The notes under the pieces were generated by a model. That model was not told the DNA's origin. It worked only from the letters and a program-made list of their open reading frames with translations, and ran no database searches. The translations under genes and the position numbers were made by a program. From Adenophora triphylla var. japonica (Eukaryota; Streptophyta; Magnoliopsida; Asterales; Campanulaceae), in assembly GCA_022495995.1 (NCBI GenBank), contig JAFEMH010001490.1, positions 372,001-436,000 of the forward strand: a stretch of DNA of 64,000 nucleotides, written 5' to 3'. This document shows, piece after piece, positions 22,904 to 34,556 of this stretch (position 1 is its first letter; the number at the start of each line of letters is the position of its first letter).

Positions 22904-23758
22904 TTAGCTGCAAATAGGGCAAAGCATTAATCCATTCTCATTACAGTCAGAACACCGCACTACCAGAGTCTTCCTACATTGCTCCTGCCCCACCTCTTCC
23001 TTCATAGCCATCACCAGTTTACAACTCCCATGACAGCTAAAACAGGGGAGAAATCGATCACCCCCACAGCCTTCACAAATATGGCCAGCCTTCAATCTAG
23101 GCAACCCTTCCAACAATTTTCCCAAATTCCCCTCTTCTAGAACCTTCATCACCTCCTCAACTCCACCAATGTATCTCCCTTTTACAAATACCCTTGGCGG
23201 CACCAGCTGGAGATCCCCTTTCCCTGTCATCATTTCTCTGAGCTCATCCTTAAACCCTCGATCCATGGATATGTCTCTTTCGCAAACAAGCACCCCAAGT
23301 CCTTGAATGGCCGCCCTCACAGCATTGCAGGCCTCGAAAGTCTTCCGCACTCCTCTCAACGTAGTAGTGTAGACGACAACTCGGTTGTCCCCCTTGGGAG
23401 GGCATAGTTTCTCAAACCCATCGAGGAGATCGATTGGTGGGCTACGTACAAATAAAGGTTTGTTAGGGGTCAAATTTTCTTTGCCAAAGTAATCTCTGAA
23501 GGGAAGGGGTTTGGAGGATTGGGGAGGAGGGAGGAGAGAGAAGCTGTCGTTGGTGAGGTCCCAGGGACCAAGGGATGTGGGTCCGAGAGTGAATGGAGAG
23601 TGAGGCGTGGGAGGAATGGTAGGAGATCGGTCGGAGGAGGGTGGATCGAGGGTGAGGAGACCATAAGTGGTGGAGGTGAGAGACACAATGTGGTGGCCCA
23701 GCCCATTTCCACCATTGTTGCTGAAGTCATCGTCAAATGTTGAAGAAACGCAGCCCAT
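22904..23758 (-). CDS. glutaredoxin-like protein with C-terminal CXXC cluster
   Basis: This intronless ORF encodes 284 aa. A low-complexity Pro/Ser-rich N-terminal third is followed by a glutaredoxin fold at about residues 127-235 (VVVYTTTLRGVRKTFEAC, then LVPPRVFVKGRYIGGVEEV with the cis-Pro and glutathione-binding GG motif). The C-terminus has four CXXC pairs (CEGC, CFSC, CSDC, CPIC), which may bind zinc. The active-site CPYC/CCxC is replaced by TTLRG, as in the plant GRX group that carries such C-terminal cysteines, so redox activity is doubtful. MGCVSS at the N-terminus fits N-myristoylation at Gly2 and acylation at Cys3, implying membrane attachment. The specific role is unknown. Confidence 0.85.
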   Translation of the reverse strand: MGCVSSTFDDDFSNNGGNGLGHHIVSLTSTTYGLLTLDPPSSDRSPTIPPTPHSPFTLGPTSLGPWDLTNDSFSLLPPPQSSKPLPFRDYFGKENLTPNKPLFVRSPPIDLLDGFEKLCPPKGDNRVVVYTTTLRGVRKTFEACNAVRAAIQGLGVLVCERDISMDRGFKDELREMMTGKGDLQLVPPRVFVKGRYIGGVEEVMKVLEEGNLGKLLEGLPRLKAGHICEGCGGDRFLPCFSCHGSCKLVMAMKEEVGQEQCRKTLVVRCSDCNENGLMLCPICS

Positions 23759-24066
23759 TATTTCTTCAAAATTTGTGCGTAGTGAGGTTGAAGACTTATT
23801 TATTTTAATTTGAGATAGCAGTAAAGGATCATTTAATGGAGTCCATAAATGGATTGAAATTCAAACAAGGTGATGCATGTGCTTGATGATGGCCTGCGGA
23901 AGTTTGGGGTTTAGCGCTCAATTTTTTTGTATTTTTTTATTTTGAATTGTGAGGCAGTCAGCAGCAGTGGCGAAGTTAAGACTATCCTAATCAGTGACCC
24001 AACTCAATTTAATCTTAAATAAAATATTACAGTAATTTTTTTATTTTCATACACTTCCAATCTTAT
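23759..24066. other. upstream region of the glutaredoxin-like gene
   Basis: AT-rich upstream sequence. A minus-strand TATA-like AAATAAATAAG lies close to the start codon (around 23800). Nothing else is supported. Confidence 0.3.
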
Positions 24067-24349
24067 ATTTCTTCTGTTTCAGTTGAGTGTACACTTATAT
24101 CCCTTTTGGTTCATCTCAATCGAGTGTGAACTATCAAAAATGGAAAAGGTTTTAATATTTTATATTCTCCATACCCCACCCACTCATTAACTCCACTCAT
24201 TCTTCACCATATAATTTATTCAACCAACCTATTATTTACTCCACTCATTCTCTCTCTTCATTTTCTACCACACATTTTCATTATCTTAATAATATTTCTT
24301 AATCGGCGTGCCTTGATCAATGGTGCACACTTGGGTGGGACGGAGGGAG
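24067..24349. mobile_element. Stowaway-like MITE (first of a back-to-back pair)
   Basis: The right end GGGACGGAGGGAG is intact; the left end (TTTCTTCTGTTTC) is degenerate. The interior has ACTCATTCTCTCTC motifs. It shares the TA at 24350-24351 with the next MITE. Confidence 0.65.
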
Positions 24350-24351
24350 TA

Positions 24352-24640
24352 CTTCCTCCGTCTCAATTTAAATGTCTCAATTTTCTTTTTTGGGCGTCTC
24401 ATTTAAAATGTCTCAACCCAAAAAAGAAAAGTTTTTTTTTACTATTTCATCCACTTATTCTCTCTCCTACTTTACTTTTACACTCACAACATTCTCTCTC
24501 CTAACTATTCCTTCCACTCATTCTCTCTCCTATTTAATTTTTCATACTCACAACATTTAAATTTTTTCTCTTTCTTACATCACTTTCCTTAATTAAATCG
24601 CCGAACCCATTTTGAGACATTTAGATTGGGACGAAAGGAG
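24352..24640. mobile_element. Stowaway-like MITE (second of the pair)
   Basis: The left end is CTTCCTCCGTCTC and the right end GGGACGAAAGGAG, followed by TA. It has the same internal CACTCATTCTCTCTCC repeats as its neighbours. Confidence 0.75.
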
Positions 24641-24904
24641 TATAATTTATACTCCCATCAGTGACTCAATCCAACCCAACGTCCCAACCCAACCCAACCT
24701 TTTAAAAATAAAATATTTTTTTTTTATTTCAACTGACCTAAAATACTTATCATTTTATTTTTTAAAATAATGTATTAGTAATAATATTTTTAAAATTATC
24801 CGTACAATTATTAAAAATAATTACCCATGCAATTATAAAAAAAATTGATATGTTTTTTATTTGTTTATTTTATATAATTATATAAAATATATTAATTTTA
24901 AATA

Positions 24905-25088
24905 TCTATAGTATAAATGGAACCCCCTTTTGAACAGTTCTATGAACAGTTTCAAGGGGGAAAATTCCCATTTTGCCCTCATACATTTATCCCTTTCCCA
25001 TTTTGCCCTTAAAAAAATTAATTTAAAAAAAAATTAAAAAAATTAAAAAAAAAAAAATCACGTGGCCTTGGACACGGGCATGTGCTAG
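24905..25088 (+). mobile_element. 184-bp mini-Helitron
   Basis: It starts with TC (TCTATAGTATAAATGG) after a host A and ends in CTAG before a host T (25089). The subterminal hairpin CGTGGCC-TT-GGACACG (one mismatched pair) ends about 9 bases before CTAG. These are the hallmarks of Helitron ends. There is no coding capacity, so it must have been mobilised in trans. Confidence 0.75.
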
Positions 25089-26092
25089 TATATTTATATA
25101 AATACATGCCACCTAATTATTGGGTGACATGTGTCAAAAACAAGCAAACAACCTGACTCAACACCGAGGTCGGCCAATTGCCCAGGTCATGAAAATAGCT
25201 TGACTTTCTATTTATTTTATTTTTTTGTTTTTGATTTTGTCTTTTATGGTGACCCTCAAGGGAGGGTCACCGATGTGAGTGGTCTAACAACGAGGGAGTC
25301 AGGTCATATTATTTTATTTTAGAACAAATCATTCTCCTTCAAATTTTTCATTAATTTAAATATTTCATAAATTCTTAGTGTTATACTGCGTATTATATGA
25401 ATTATTTAAAAATTATGTTACAATATCCTCAATAATGTCTCCTATCACCATCACGTCGTCTGCTGTTGCCGCTCACCGTCGTAGCCTGCCGAAATTCGAT
25501 CACTGGCCCAAAAATCAGCTGGAATCAGGTTATCGACCGCCGAAAGCCTGTCGAAATTTGATTACCAACGCCACCTGTTATCATTAATGTTGTATTATAT
25601 TAGTATACAACATTATACATTATCTTGTAGACATTATTATTACAAAATAATACAATATGATAATATAATATGAAAAATAACTTTTGGGCATTATAAACTT
25701 TTTAAAACTTATGTGGCATTCTCCCTAACTACTACGAACTGAGTTTTTGCTTTTCCTTTGTTTTTTCATCAAAATCGGCGAATTCATGTCGGTGCAGTTT
25801 CAACGCATAATAACTCAAAATCATCTTATTTGTTTATGTCAATAATAATGACATACTTTGGGGTTTCTTTTGTGCATTTCATTTTTTTTCTCACTTCGTT
25901 TCGCATTTCAACCGTCTATCTCTGCATTTCTTTCGTTCATATCACCCAATTTTTCTCCATAAAATTACACTGGCCCAAATCCTTATTTGATAGTGAGTGG
26001 TCATTTTTTTACGTGACTATATTTGATCCGTTACTAAAATGACTTACTAAGCTATTACTCATTCTATCCCAAAAGAATATTTTTATTTTGAT
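25089..26092. other. AT-rich spacer before the copia element
   Basis: No gene seen. A GC-richer patch (25437-25570) has an open frame but no recognisable protein. Confidence 0.3.
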
Positions 26093-26097
26093 GATCA

Positions 26098-26656
26098 TGT
26101 TGGAACATTAATGATCCATTAATCGTGAACCGACTCATAACTAGATTAAGAAGAGAAGAAGAAGAAGAAGAAGAAGAAGAAGAAGAAGAAGAAGAAGAAG
26201 AAGAAGAAGAAGAAGAAGAAGAAGAAGAAGACGGAAGCGTGTACCTTGTGATTCCATGATTGTTCTTAGTCTTGTTCTTGAGTAAAAAGGATGAAGTATG
26301 AAGATAGTCTTCAAGGTAGGGAAGAGTAGATCTTCAAAATGATAAATGCCCTTTATTCTCTTTAGTCTTCAAGTACTTAGGAAGATTATGGACTGAATGA
26401 GAATGTAATAACTAGTGAATTCTAAGGCTGATGGAAGGGCCTTTATATAGAAATTCAAGAGGCACTTCATTTAGGGACTACACCTATTAATATATAAGAT
26501 ATTACCATTATGCCCATCATTTAATGATAGTCTTATATTATGAAATTCTACATATTATATTACATCCTATACTTTATAATAAACATTATAATATTGATTA
26601 CTATTTTATCAAGTACTTTCACTAATAATATATGTTATACAATCCATGTTCTAACA
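26098..26656 (-). repeat. 3' LTR of the copia element (559 bp)
   Basis: The plus strand runs from TGTTGGAACATTAATG to CATGTTCTAACA. It contains a (GAA)n run of about 25 units (26155-26230), against about 10 in the other LTR. That accounts for the entire 45-bp length difference. Confidence 0.9.
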
Positions 26657-27156
26657 ATCTCCCACTTGAATTATAATAACATATATTTATACTTAATAAA
26701 ATCCTTCAATCATATTTATAACATAAATGACAACCCTTATGTGCACTTTGTTGTCATTCGAAACCAATCTCGTCCATTAGTCATATAAGTATAAGGACTA
26801 AAGGGACAGTCGTTGTAATTGATTCGCAACTAAACCCACATTAATCACATATAAATATCCAACTAAATGACATAGATTAAGTATAGATATGTAGCATGAA
26901 ATATCAATGAATATATATGAAGAATGCATATATATATATATTCTCCAACTAGTCCTACTTTAACCAAATGAGATCAATTTAAATAAAAAACAACACAAGG
27001 AAATAGAAACATTATAAACTCCCACTGATTTAAGCATCATCAAAAGTCATTACATCCATATGAGCAACATGCTCGTGAAATACTAAAGGGGATAATGCCT
27101 TAGTAAATGGATCCGCAAGCATAGAGTTTGTACCAATAAGTTCTATTTCTATTTGT

Positions 27157-28821
27157 TCATTTTGTACTCTCTCTTACAACAAGAAACTTAATATCTATAT
27201 GCTTAGATTTAGATGAACTCTTGTTGTTGTTGGAGTACAATACTGCGGCTCTATTGTCACAATATAACTTAAGCGGTCTTTCAACACCTTTGACAATTCG
27301 CAGTCCTTCTATGAATTTTCGCAGCCATATAGCTTGATTGGATGCCTCGTAGCAAGCAACAAATTCGGCTTCCATGGTGGAAGTAGTAACTAATGTTTGC
27401 TTGGCACTTCTCCAAGAAATTGCTCCACCGGCCAAAGTGAAGACATATCTTGATGTCGATTTGCGACTATCTTGGCATCCAGCAAAGTCGAAATCGGAAA
27501 AACCAATGATCTCAAGATGGTCTGACTTTGTATATGTAAGCATGTAGTTTTTCGTGTTTTGCAAGTATCTCATCACTCTTTTGGTTGCGACCCAATGTTC
27601 TCTTCCCGGATTGCTTTGATATCGAAGCATGCCAACAATAAAGGCAAGATCTGGGCGAGTACATACTTGTGCATACATTAGGCTTCCTACTGTCGATGCG
27701 TAAGGGATATTTTCCATATACTTGGATTCAAGATTATTTTTAGGACATTGCTTTAGACTGAACTTATCTCCCTTAGAGACCGGGGTGTCATGTGGTTTAC
27801 AATTTTCCATGCTAAACCTTTGTAATACCTTCTCTATATAGCTCTTTTGTGATAATCCTAACATACTTCGTGAGCGATCACGATGTATTTGGGTTCTTAA
27901 TACAAAAGAAGCTTCTCCAAGATCTTTCATCTCAAATTTGTTTGAGAGAAATTTCTTGGTTTCCTTAAGAAGGTCCTTATCATTACTAGCAAGTAAAATG
28001 TCATCCACATATAAGATCAAAAATATAAATCTACTCCCACTGAACTTATGGTACACACAATTTTCATCAAGATTCATTTCAAAACCGAATGAAAGAATAA
28101 CTTGGTTAAATTTTAAGTACCATTGACGAGATGCTTGCTTAAGCCCATAAACGGATTTCTTGAGTTTACAAACTAGTTGACTAGTTTGATCCGAATCAGT
28201 CACCATTTCTGATTTCTTCATATAGATAGTTTCCTCAATGTCGCCATTGAGAAAAGATGTCTTTACATCCATTTGATGAAGCTCAAGGTCAAAATGTGCC
28301 ACTAAAGCCATAATGATCCTAAAAGCATTTTTAGAGGATACTGGTGAAAATATTTCTTTGTAATCAATGCCTTCTTTTTTAGTAAATTCTTTAGCGACAA
28401 GACGAGCCTTATATCTTTCCATATTACCTTGTGAATTCCTTTTGGTCTTAAAGATCCATTTACATCCGATGGGTTTCACATTCTTAGGTAATGGGACAAG
28501 ATCCCAAACGTCATTATCATTCATGGATTTTAACTCTTCATTTATGGCATCAATCCACTTATGAGAATTTGGACCACTAATGGCTTCATGGAAGGTGATT
28601 GGCTCATCTCCCACTAAACCTAACTGTTCCTCATTCTCGGCAAGATACACATCATAATAATCTGGTATAACACTCCTTCTTGCTCTATTAGATCTTCTTA
28701 ATGGCACCGGTTCTTCTTGATTTTGAGGGTGTTGAATTTCCTCATCAACATTTTCATGTTGTTCATTAATAGGAGAATTAACGTCATTTTGAATTATATG
28801 TTCTTGTCGAATTTCGTGCAC
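27157..28821 (-). pseudogene. copia reverse transcriptase and RNase H
   Basis: A 554-codon open stretch contains the end of integrase, the RVT_2 reverse transcriptase (WIFKTKRNSQG, HQMDVKTSFLNGD, catalytic LYVDDILLAS) and RNase H (FSDFDFAGCQDSRKSTS, TMEAEFVAC, LYCDNRAAV). The catalytic YVDD is intact and this part reads through. It is out of frame with the upstream integrase, so it is not translatable as part of the original polyprotein. Confidence 0.85.
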
Positions 28822-29735
28822 AACGCTTGATTTTCAATAGGAACTATAGGAAGAGGTATAGAAACGAATTCCTCTTCCATTTCTTCAAATTCAAAATTAC
28901 TATTCAAATTTTCCCCTCTAAATTCAACATCCTCAAAGAACCTAGCATTTTCCGTCTCGAAAAAGGTTCTAGTTTTTGGGTCATAGAATTTATATCCCCT
29001 AGATCTTTGAGAATACCCTATAAAATAACTACTAACGGTCTTAGCGTCCAACTTTCCTTCGTTAGGTCTATAAGGCCTAGCTTCGGCTGGACAACCCCAA
29101 ACATGAAGATGATTAAGGGACGGTTTCTTACTGGTCCATAATTCATAAGGGGTTTTGTCAGTAGCTTTTGAAGGAGCTCTATTAAGTAGGTAGGTTGAGA
29201 TTTTCAAAGCATCGCCCCATAATGAGTGAGGTAAAGAAGTACAAAAAATCATACTTTTTACCATATCCTTAAGGGTTCTATTACGTCTCTCGGCTACACC
29301 ATTCATGCTAGGTGTCCCGGCATGGTGTAGTGAGGGACAATCCCACACTCTTCTAAATAGCTAGCAAAAGGACCCGGACGTTGTTCTCCCGAACCGTCAT
29401 TCCGACCGTAGTATTCACCACCACGATCGGATCTAACGTTCTTAATAGTCTTTTCAAGTTGTTTTTCAACCTCGGCTTTAAAAGACATGAAAACGTCCAA
29501 TGATTGAGACTTTTCATGAAGGGGTAGAGAACGGTCCACATATGTCCGTATGAATTAGTTCTAAGACTTTTGTAGCTCTCAAGGATTCATTTTTGTTTGT
29601 ACTATTTGTAAATTTTCCCTTAAGGCATTCAATAAAAAAGTTATTTTTCGGAGTATCAAGCTTATGTAGTATTCCCTCGGACACAAGCTTGTCAATTCTC
29701 CTTTTGGAGATATGACCCAAACGCCTATGCCACAA
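28794..29735 (-). pseudogene. copia integrase region, frameshifted
   Basis: Three overlapping pieces in two frames together form a copia integrase. Piece 29735-29514 is GAG-pre-integrase (MWHRRLGHIS). Piece 29539-29303 is the catalytic core start (VRSDRGGEYYG). Piece 29348-28794 is the core end and C-terminal part (NGVAERRNRTLKDM, LLNRAPSKA). Frame changes occur at about 29520 and 29330, and again at about 28800 before RT. Confidence 0.8.
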
Positions 29736-29762
29736 GGTATAAGAATTTTTACTTGAAAACTT

Positions 29763-31020
29763 TCATTTTATGCCTCGAGAGTTAGTTTCATTATTATGGG
29801 ACTCATTTAATGAATTGACTGTGTCAAGTAAATATAGATTATCAATGTAAGACAAAGAACTAGTATCAAAAAGCTTTGAATCAAAATATAAATTGCATTT
29901 ATTATTACCGAAGATACAGGAATAACCTTCCCGATCTAATGTAGTGACGGAAATCAAATTTCGTCTAAAGGATGGAATAATAAATACATTATTCAAAACT
30001 AAATAATATCTGGTACTAAGAGATAATCTAAAAGTCCCTATGCCCTCCACATCTACCGACTTTCCAGCTCTCATGTAGATGAATCTTTCACCTTCATTGG
30101 GCGTTTGGTAGTTCAGGCAACCCTGCATACAAGAACTTATGTGAGTAGTTGCACCGGAGTCTAACCACCATGTATACGAAGGAATTGAAACTAAATTAGC
30201 TTTAGTACAAACAAAGCTAAATAACATACCTTTCTTAATTCGCCATTGGCGATACTTAGGGCAGTCGGGCTTCATGTGAGTGGGGTCCTTGCAAAAGAAG
30301 CACTTTTTCACCTTTTGATCATTTGATGATCCCTTAGGCTTCTTTGTTGCTACCGCAATCTCCTTACCTTTTCTCTTAATCCCACGAGAAGAGGTAAATG
30401 CATAATGTGCACTTTCGGGTTTGGTGTGTTTCAACCTATCTTCTTCCTCCGTGACATGTGAAATTAATTCATTAATATTCCACTTGTCCTTTTGACAATT
30501 GTAGGTCGTTTCAAAATGACCAAATTGTGGAGGGAGAGAAATTAAAGCCAAATGCACAAGCAAGTCTTTCGACAGGTCCAACTTAAGTGCTTTTAATTTC
30601 GTTGATAGGTGAAACATTTCCATTATGTATTCCCTTAGGTTTTCGGTGCTCTTATACCTCATGAAAACAAGCTTCCTCAAGGTAGCACTTGTTTCCGATT
30701 TATCACTTTTTGCAAAGCGTTGTTCTAGAGCATCTAGGAAACCTTTAGCACCATCATCCTCGGAGACACTGTTCAGAAATGTCTCCGAGACTGCATTCTT
30801 TATTATGCTTAGGCTGACGCGATTAGAACGCTTCCACCTCTCTGAACTTAAGCGGTCTTTCGCAGTGTTTTATCAGTTAGAGGGACAGGAGCTTGTTCTC
30901 TCAATGCAAGGTCAAGGTCCAAACAGCCTAAGACCATAGTTATCTTGTTTTTCCAAGTTTTAAAGTTTGTCCCAGTTAGCAAAGGAATTGAGTTTAAGGC
31001 AGTAGTAACAGATGAAGAAC
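29763..31020 (-). pseudogene. copia gag and protease region, frameshifted
   Basis: The N-terminal gag (NSIPLLTGTNFKTWKNKI) reads at about 31000-30860. It then shifts frame into 30680-29763, which holds the gag core (MRYKSTENLREYIMEMFHL), one zinc knuckle (CFFCKDPTHMKPDC) and the aspartic protease motif WWLDSGATTHIS. A stop (TAA at 29763) separates it from integrase in the same frame. No clear initiator Met remains. Confidence 0.8.
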
Positions 31021-32095
31021 AAATCAAATCTAAATGAAGAGAACAAAAGAATGAAACAAAACATATATAAGAAACTACATAATGATTAATTATATCAAAA
31101 TGAAATCCATCAAAAAATAAAAGAAAATCAATATGACATCAAGACTAATCTTTGGATTGCGAATTGACTCATAATTTGATTTATCTTAGGGTAAACAAAT
31201 AGCTTAAACAACACACTTTAAATACTTGCCTTCCTTTGGGTCGGATCAAGTACAAAAAGTGTCCTAAAGTTTAAGGTACTTGTTCCCCGGTAATAAAGAA
31301 CATAAACGATTCACTTTAAACACCCGCCTTCCTTTGGGATGGTTCACATCATTTAAAATGACCAAAAGTTTAGTTCAATTATTACCCCATGAATGTAAAT
31401 ACTTAGTCAATAACAAGACCTCCTTTGGAAAACAAGCATGTTATCACATATTAATATTTACATTCATCACTTTAACAAATTTGTATTTAAATAACGTAAA
31501 TTGCTTTGGCAACAATATTATTTAAACAATGAATAAATTCGTTTAAGCATATAATTAATCATACTTTAGGGCACTTAAGACTTTAAGGTAACTAGTGCTA
31601 CACCCATGCGTTAAACGCACGACCAAAAAACTTTGATATATCGCAGAAATTAAATCAAAGGAGTTATTATAAGTATAAAGATTAATTTTGATTTTTTAAA
31701 TAAAAGGTATTTAGCAAATATATATAATTGCATTAATAATAAAAATTACAATTTTTTTTAAGATACTTCATCCTTTCACTAATATTTTCCCTTGTCACAT
31801 GTCATCCAAATAAATTGACCACAACATAGATCCTTTGAGACAAATTTAATCTCCAATAAGAGATTTATTGTTCAAAAGGATGTCTTACTCTTTCTACAAG
31901 ATTATGGTTGTTGGTTGCCTGGACTCTTCTTGCTCGTATATGTGTAGTCTACCTTGATATTGATGTTGGAGATCCATGTTTACCCTGCTTTCCAACTGAC
32001 TTAGCGCCACTCGGAGTTTGATTTTGATCACCCTTTTGTTGAATATCATTTATATGCCTCGAGACATTTTAATCTTGTATGAATTAAAAAATATA

Positions 32096-32302
32096 CTCCT
32101 TCCTGTCCCAAATAGATGTTCCCATTGGGCATTTCTCATTTTCATAATTGCTAGGTTAAAATCAATGAACTTCCGAAATTGCCAACCAATGAAAATAAGA
32201 GAGTAACAAGAAAACCCCTCCTTAAGGTAAATGATGAAAATAAAAAAAGTTGTTAAAATATTTGAATAGTGGAAAGGGACTATCATTATGGAACGGAGGG
32301 AG
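32096..32302. mobile_element. Stowaway-like MITE inside the Helitron
   Basis: The left end is CTCCTTCCTGTCCCA and the right end GGAACGGAGGGAG, with TA on both sides. It is nested three levels deep: MITE in Helitron in copia element. Confidence 0.75.
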
Positions 32303-32333
32303 TAAGTGAAATGTAAAGGGAGATGAATGTTAC

Positions 32334-32492
32334 CTTGGACTTGCGAGCACGCCTTGGGAAGACAACCAATTTGGCCTTATATGTCTTCAACCTCTGAACA
32401 TTGGTCTGGAGACCCTCAAGAGAGTGGTTTCTTCTGCGGTGGTCAACAGAGATACCAATGGTTGGTGCAAGCTTCTTTGGGATGCCTGCTAC
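32334..32492 (-). pseudogene. captured exon of ribosomal protein eL13 (RPL13)
   Basis: A 53-codon block runs in frame between an AG acceptor (AAAAACCAG) and a GT donor (GTAACATTC). It reads [20 protein letters not shown] and continues through [18 protein letters not shown] to FPRRARKSK, the core of cytosolic large-subunit protein eL13. The flanking exons of eL13 are absent, so this is a gene fragment carried by the Helitron and not a functional gene. Confidence 0.85.
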
Positions 32493-32623
32493 CTGGTTTT
32501 TATAAAATACAACAAAAAAACAAATGTAAGAAAAAGGACTACACATGAATGAAGTAGAACGTACATTGCAGCAGAGTCAGCTTGTGACTTGCCGATATAA
32601 ATATTAACAAACTAAAATGAAAA

Positions 32624-32707
32624 CTACCGATTCGGCATATTGTACATCTTCAACTGAGTCAGCTTGTGACTTGCTTGATCCAAAGCATCAATTTCTTTTT
32701 GGGCTGC
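32624..32707 (-). pseudogene. exon-like fragment in the Helitron, unidentified
   Basis: After an acceptor (ATTATAG) an open block reads AAQKEIDALDQASHKLTQLK and soon reaches a stop. Part of it (GAGTCAGCTTGTGACTTGC on the plus strand) is repeated at about 32574. It looks like a captured terminal exon; I cannot name the source gene. Confidence 0.35.
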
Positions 32708-33984
32708 CTATAATTTAGCATGAAGAATTAGCTAATGATAATGAGAATATGCTAGCAATCTTCGCAAAAAGGAAAAGGAAGGGAGAATAAAAAACCATAT
32801 GAATGTACCCACAAATCAAATTGAAAGGCCATAATTACAGGCCCCCCATGTAAATCTGATTTTTTTATGTGAAAATAGATAAACAATCAAAGAGAAACTA
32901 CTACGTTAACCTTCCTTTACTATAAAATTTAGGACAAAAGAAATCAATCAAGCACACAAATTGATGATTCTAGGTCCAAATGTGACTTGCATAAAATAGT
33001 TGTGTTAGGCACTATAGTGAGATGACTTCTAGCGACCGGCAAAATAACTTTGAGCTACACAAAATAGCAATTGACTTAAAACCAACCACTCATACTCCCT
33101 TCCACTTAACTTATATAACGAAATGGACTAACGACAGCAGATACTAATAAGGAAAGTTTCTTTTTGTTCGTGAAATGGGTAGACTCTAGAATATATAAGA
33201 CAAGTGTGTCTTAAGATGCAATGACTTTATAACTGGACAAACTTTTAGATTGCGGACACTAAATAAATGAATATCAATCAAAGTTAAATCGGAATTTGCA
33301 AGATCAAGCGTATCAAAACCGACCACAAAATTGAATGCCAATGCTCACACTAGACAAGACATGTAAACTTCCCAATTAAGTGCCAATGTTAGATAGAAAA
33401 ACCAAGATTCTTTCACGTTCATGGTTAAAGGTTATGCGTTAAACAGAACACTGCCAGTGGACCATGCCTTAATTTGACAGGTCAAAATATTAACTGGTAG
33501 TACTAACCTAGGCAATTTAACAAACACTACTAGACAGCTTGATTTGGATGTACAATCAAGTTCACATTAACAACTACTAAATGGGAAAAGTAGGAAGATA
33601 AAGAGAGTGGACGACTGATAAAAGACCTGTGTACTTCATATTACGAATGAGGTTAATTTGCAGCCATGCTCTTGTTCCAGAACAAGCCTTCCTTGTATAA
33701 CCTGCAGAATGAACTTTTGGTGAGTAGAAGATTAACTCATATTTTTTTAAATCTAACAGCAAAATAAAGTATGTCAGTCAATTACACCATGCCAAATCGA
33801 TTTTAAGTAGTGTTACCACCAAGTGCATCAATTTTCAGGTGCTAAATTTGTGGCGGATAAAAATACATCCAAAAATGTTGAATATAAGTATAAAGCTATG
33901 AATGTGGAAGATTCAAGTATGACTAAATTCAAAATTGAATGATTAATGAAAAATCAAGAAATTGAAAGGGATTTTCATCAATAC

Positions 33985-34044
33985 CTTTAACCATTGGAGG
34001 AAAAGTTCGAGCTTTGCTTCTTCTTCTTCTTCTGGGTTCGCCAT
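33985..34044 (-). pseudogene. captured first exon, possibly of a SET-domain methyltransferase
   Basis: An ATG with Kozak-like context is followed by MANPEEEEEAKLELFLQWLK and a GT donor at once. The run Met, acidic, AKLE..FLQWL resembles the start of plant SETD3/Rubisco-LSMT-like proteins. The upstream sequence to about 34480 looks like captured 5' leader. No downstream SET exons are present. Confidence 0.45.
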
Positions 34045-34556
34045 TGTTGCTGCCGCGAATTTCGAAACCCCTTCAATTTTGGAACGGAACTTCGTTGGGA
34101 TGTTCAATTTTGAGAGAGATGCTATGTTCTGGTTTTGGGGAAGAGGGGGCTTTGAATTATTGGCAAGGGTACAACATCGCCGGAAAAGGGGAGTGATGCC
34201 TGGAAAAGGAGAAGAGAGAGTCGGTCTGGAGAGAGTAGATAGATCGAGAAGAAGAAACCATGGAAGGAGAGAGAGAGAGAGGGGGGACTGGGTTGCCGGA
34301 AATGGGGGGGGGTGTTGAGTTCGCCTAGAGAGAGAAGAGATAGATCGAGAAAAGAAAAGAAGAAACGTGGAATACAAAAGGACTATCTTATTTTGTACAT
34401 GGATATTTTGGGATTTAGAAAATAGTAAAAGGGTGTAATCAGTAATTGATAATAGGGAGAATGAACTTAGTCTCAATTCAGTCTAGGTGCTAGTTTGAGC
34501 GGGAAAATGGGGGTGTGCTGAAGTGCTTTGCACTTCAGTTTTTATTTAGTTATAGA

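Larger units (their letters stand above)
31592..34556 (-). mobile_element. Helitron carrying host gene fragments, nested in the copia leader
   Basis: On the minus strand it begins TCTATAACTAAATAAAAAC after a host A. It ends with a hairpin (TGCGTT-T-AACGCA), 11 bases and CTAG before a host T. No RepHel is present, so it is non-autonomous. On the same strand it contains gene pieces with intact splice borders: a first exon reading MANPEEEEEAKLELFLQWLK (34044-33985), an exon-like block ending near 33637, another near 32707-32624, and an eL13 exon (32492-32334). A Stowaway MITE (32096-32302) later inserted in it. Capture of exons in one orientation is typical of plant Helitrons. Confidence 0.8.

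Noticed and set aside
25437..25587. Short GC-richer ORF in the spacer
   Set aside because: No domain, no exon borders, not supported.
31020..31591. Extra captured gene in the copia leader left of the Helitron
   Set aside because: Only short repeats around CCTTCCTTTGGG are seen; it fits a long copia leader.
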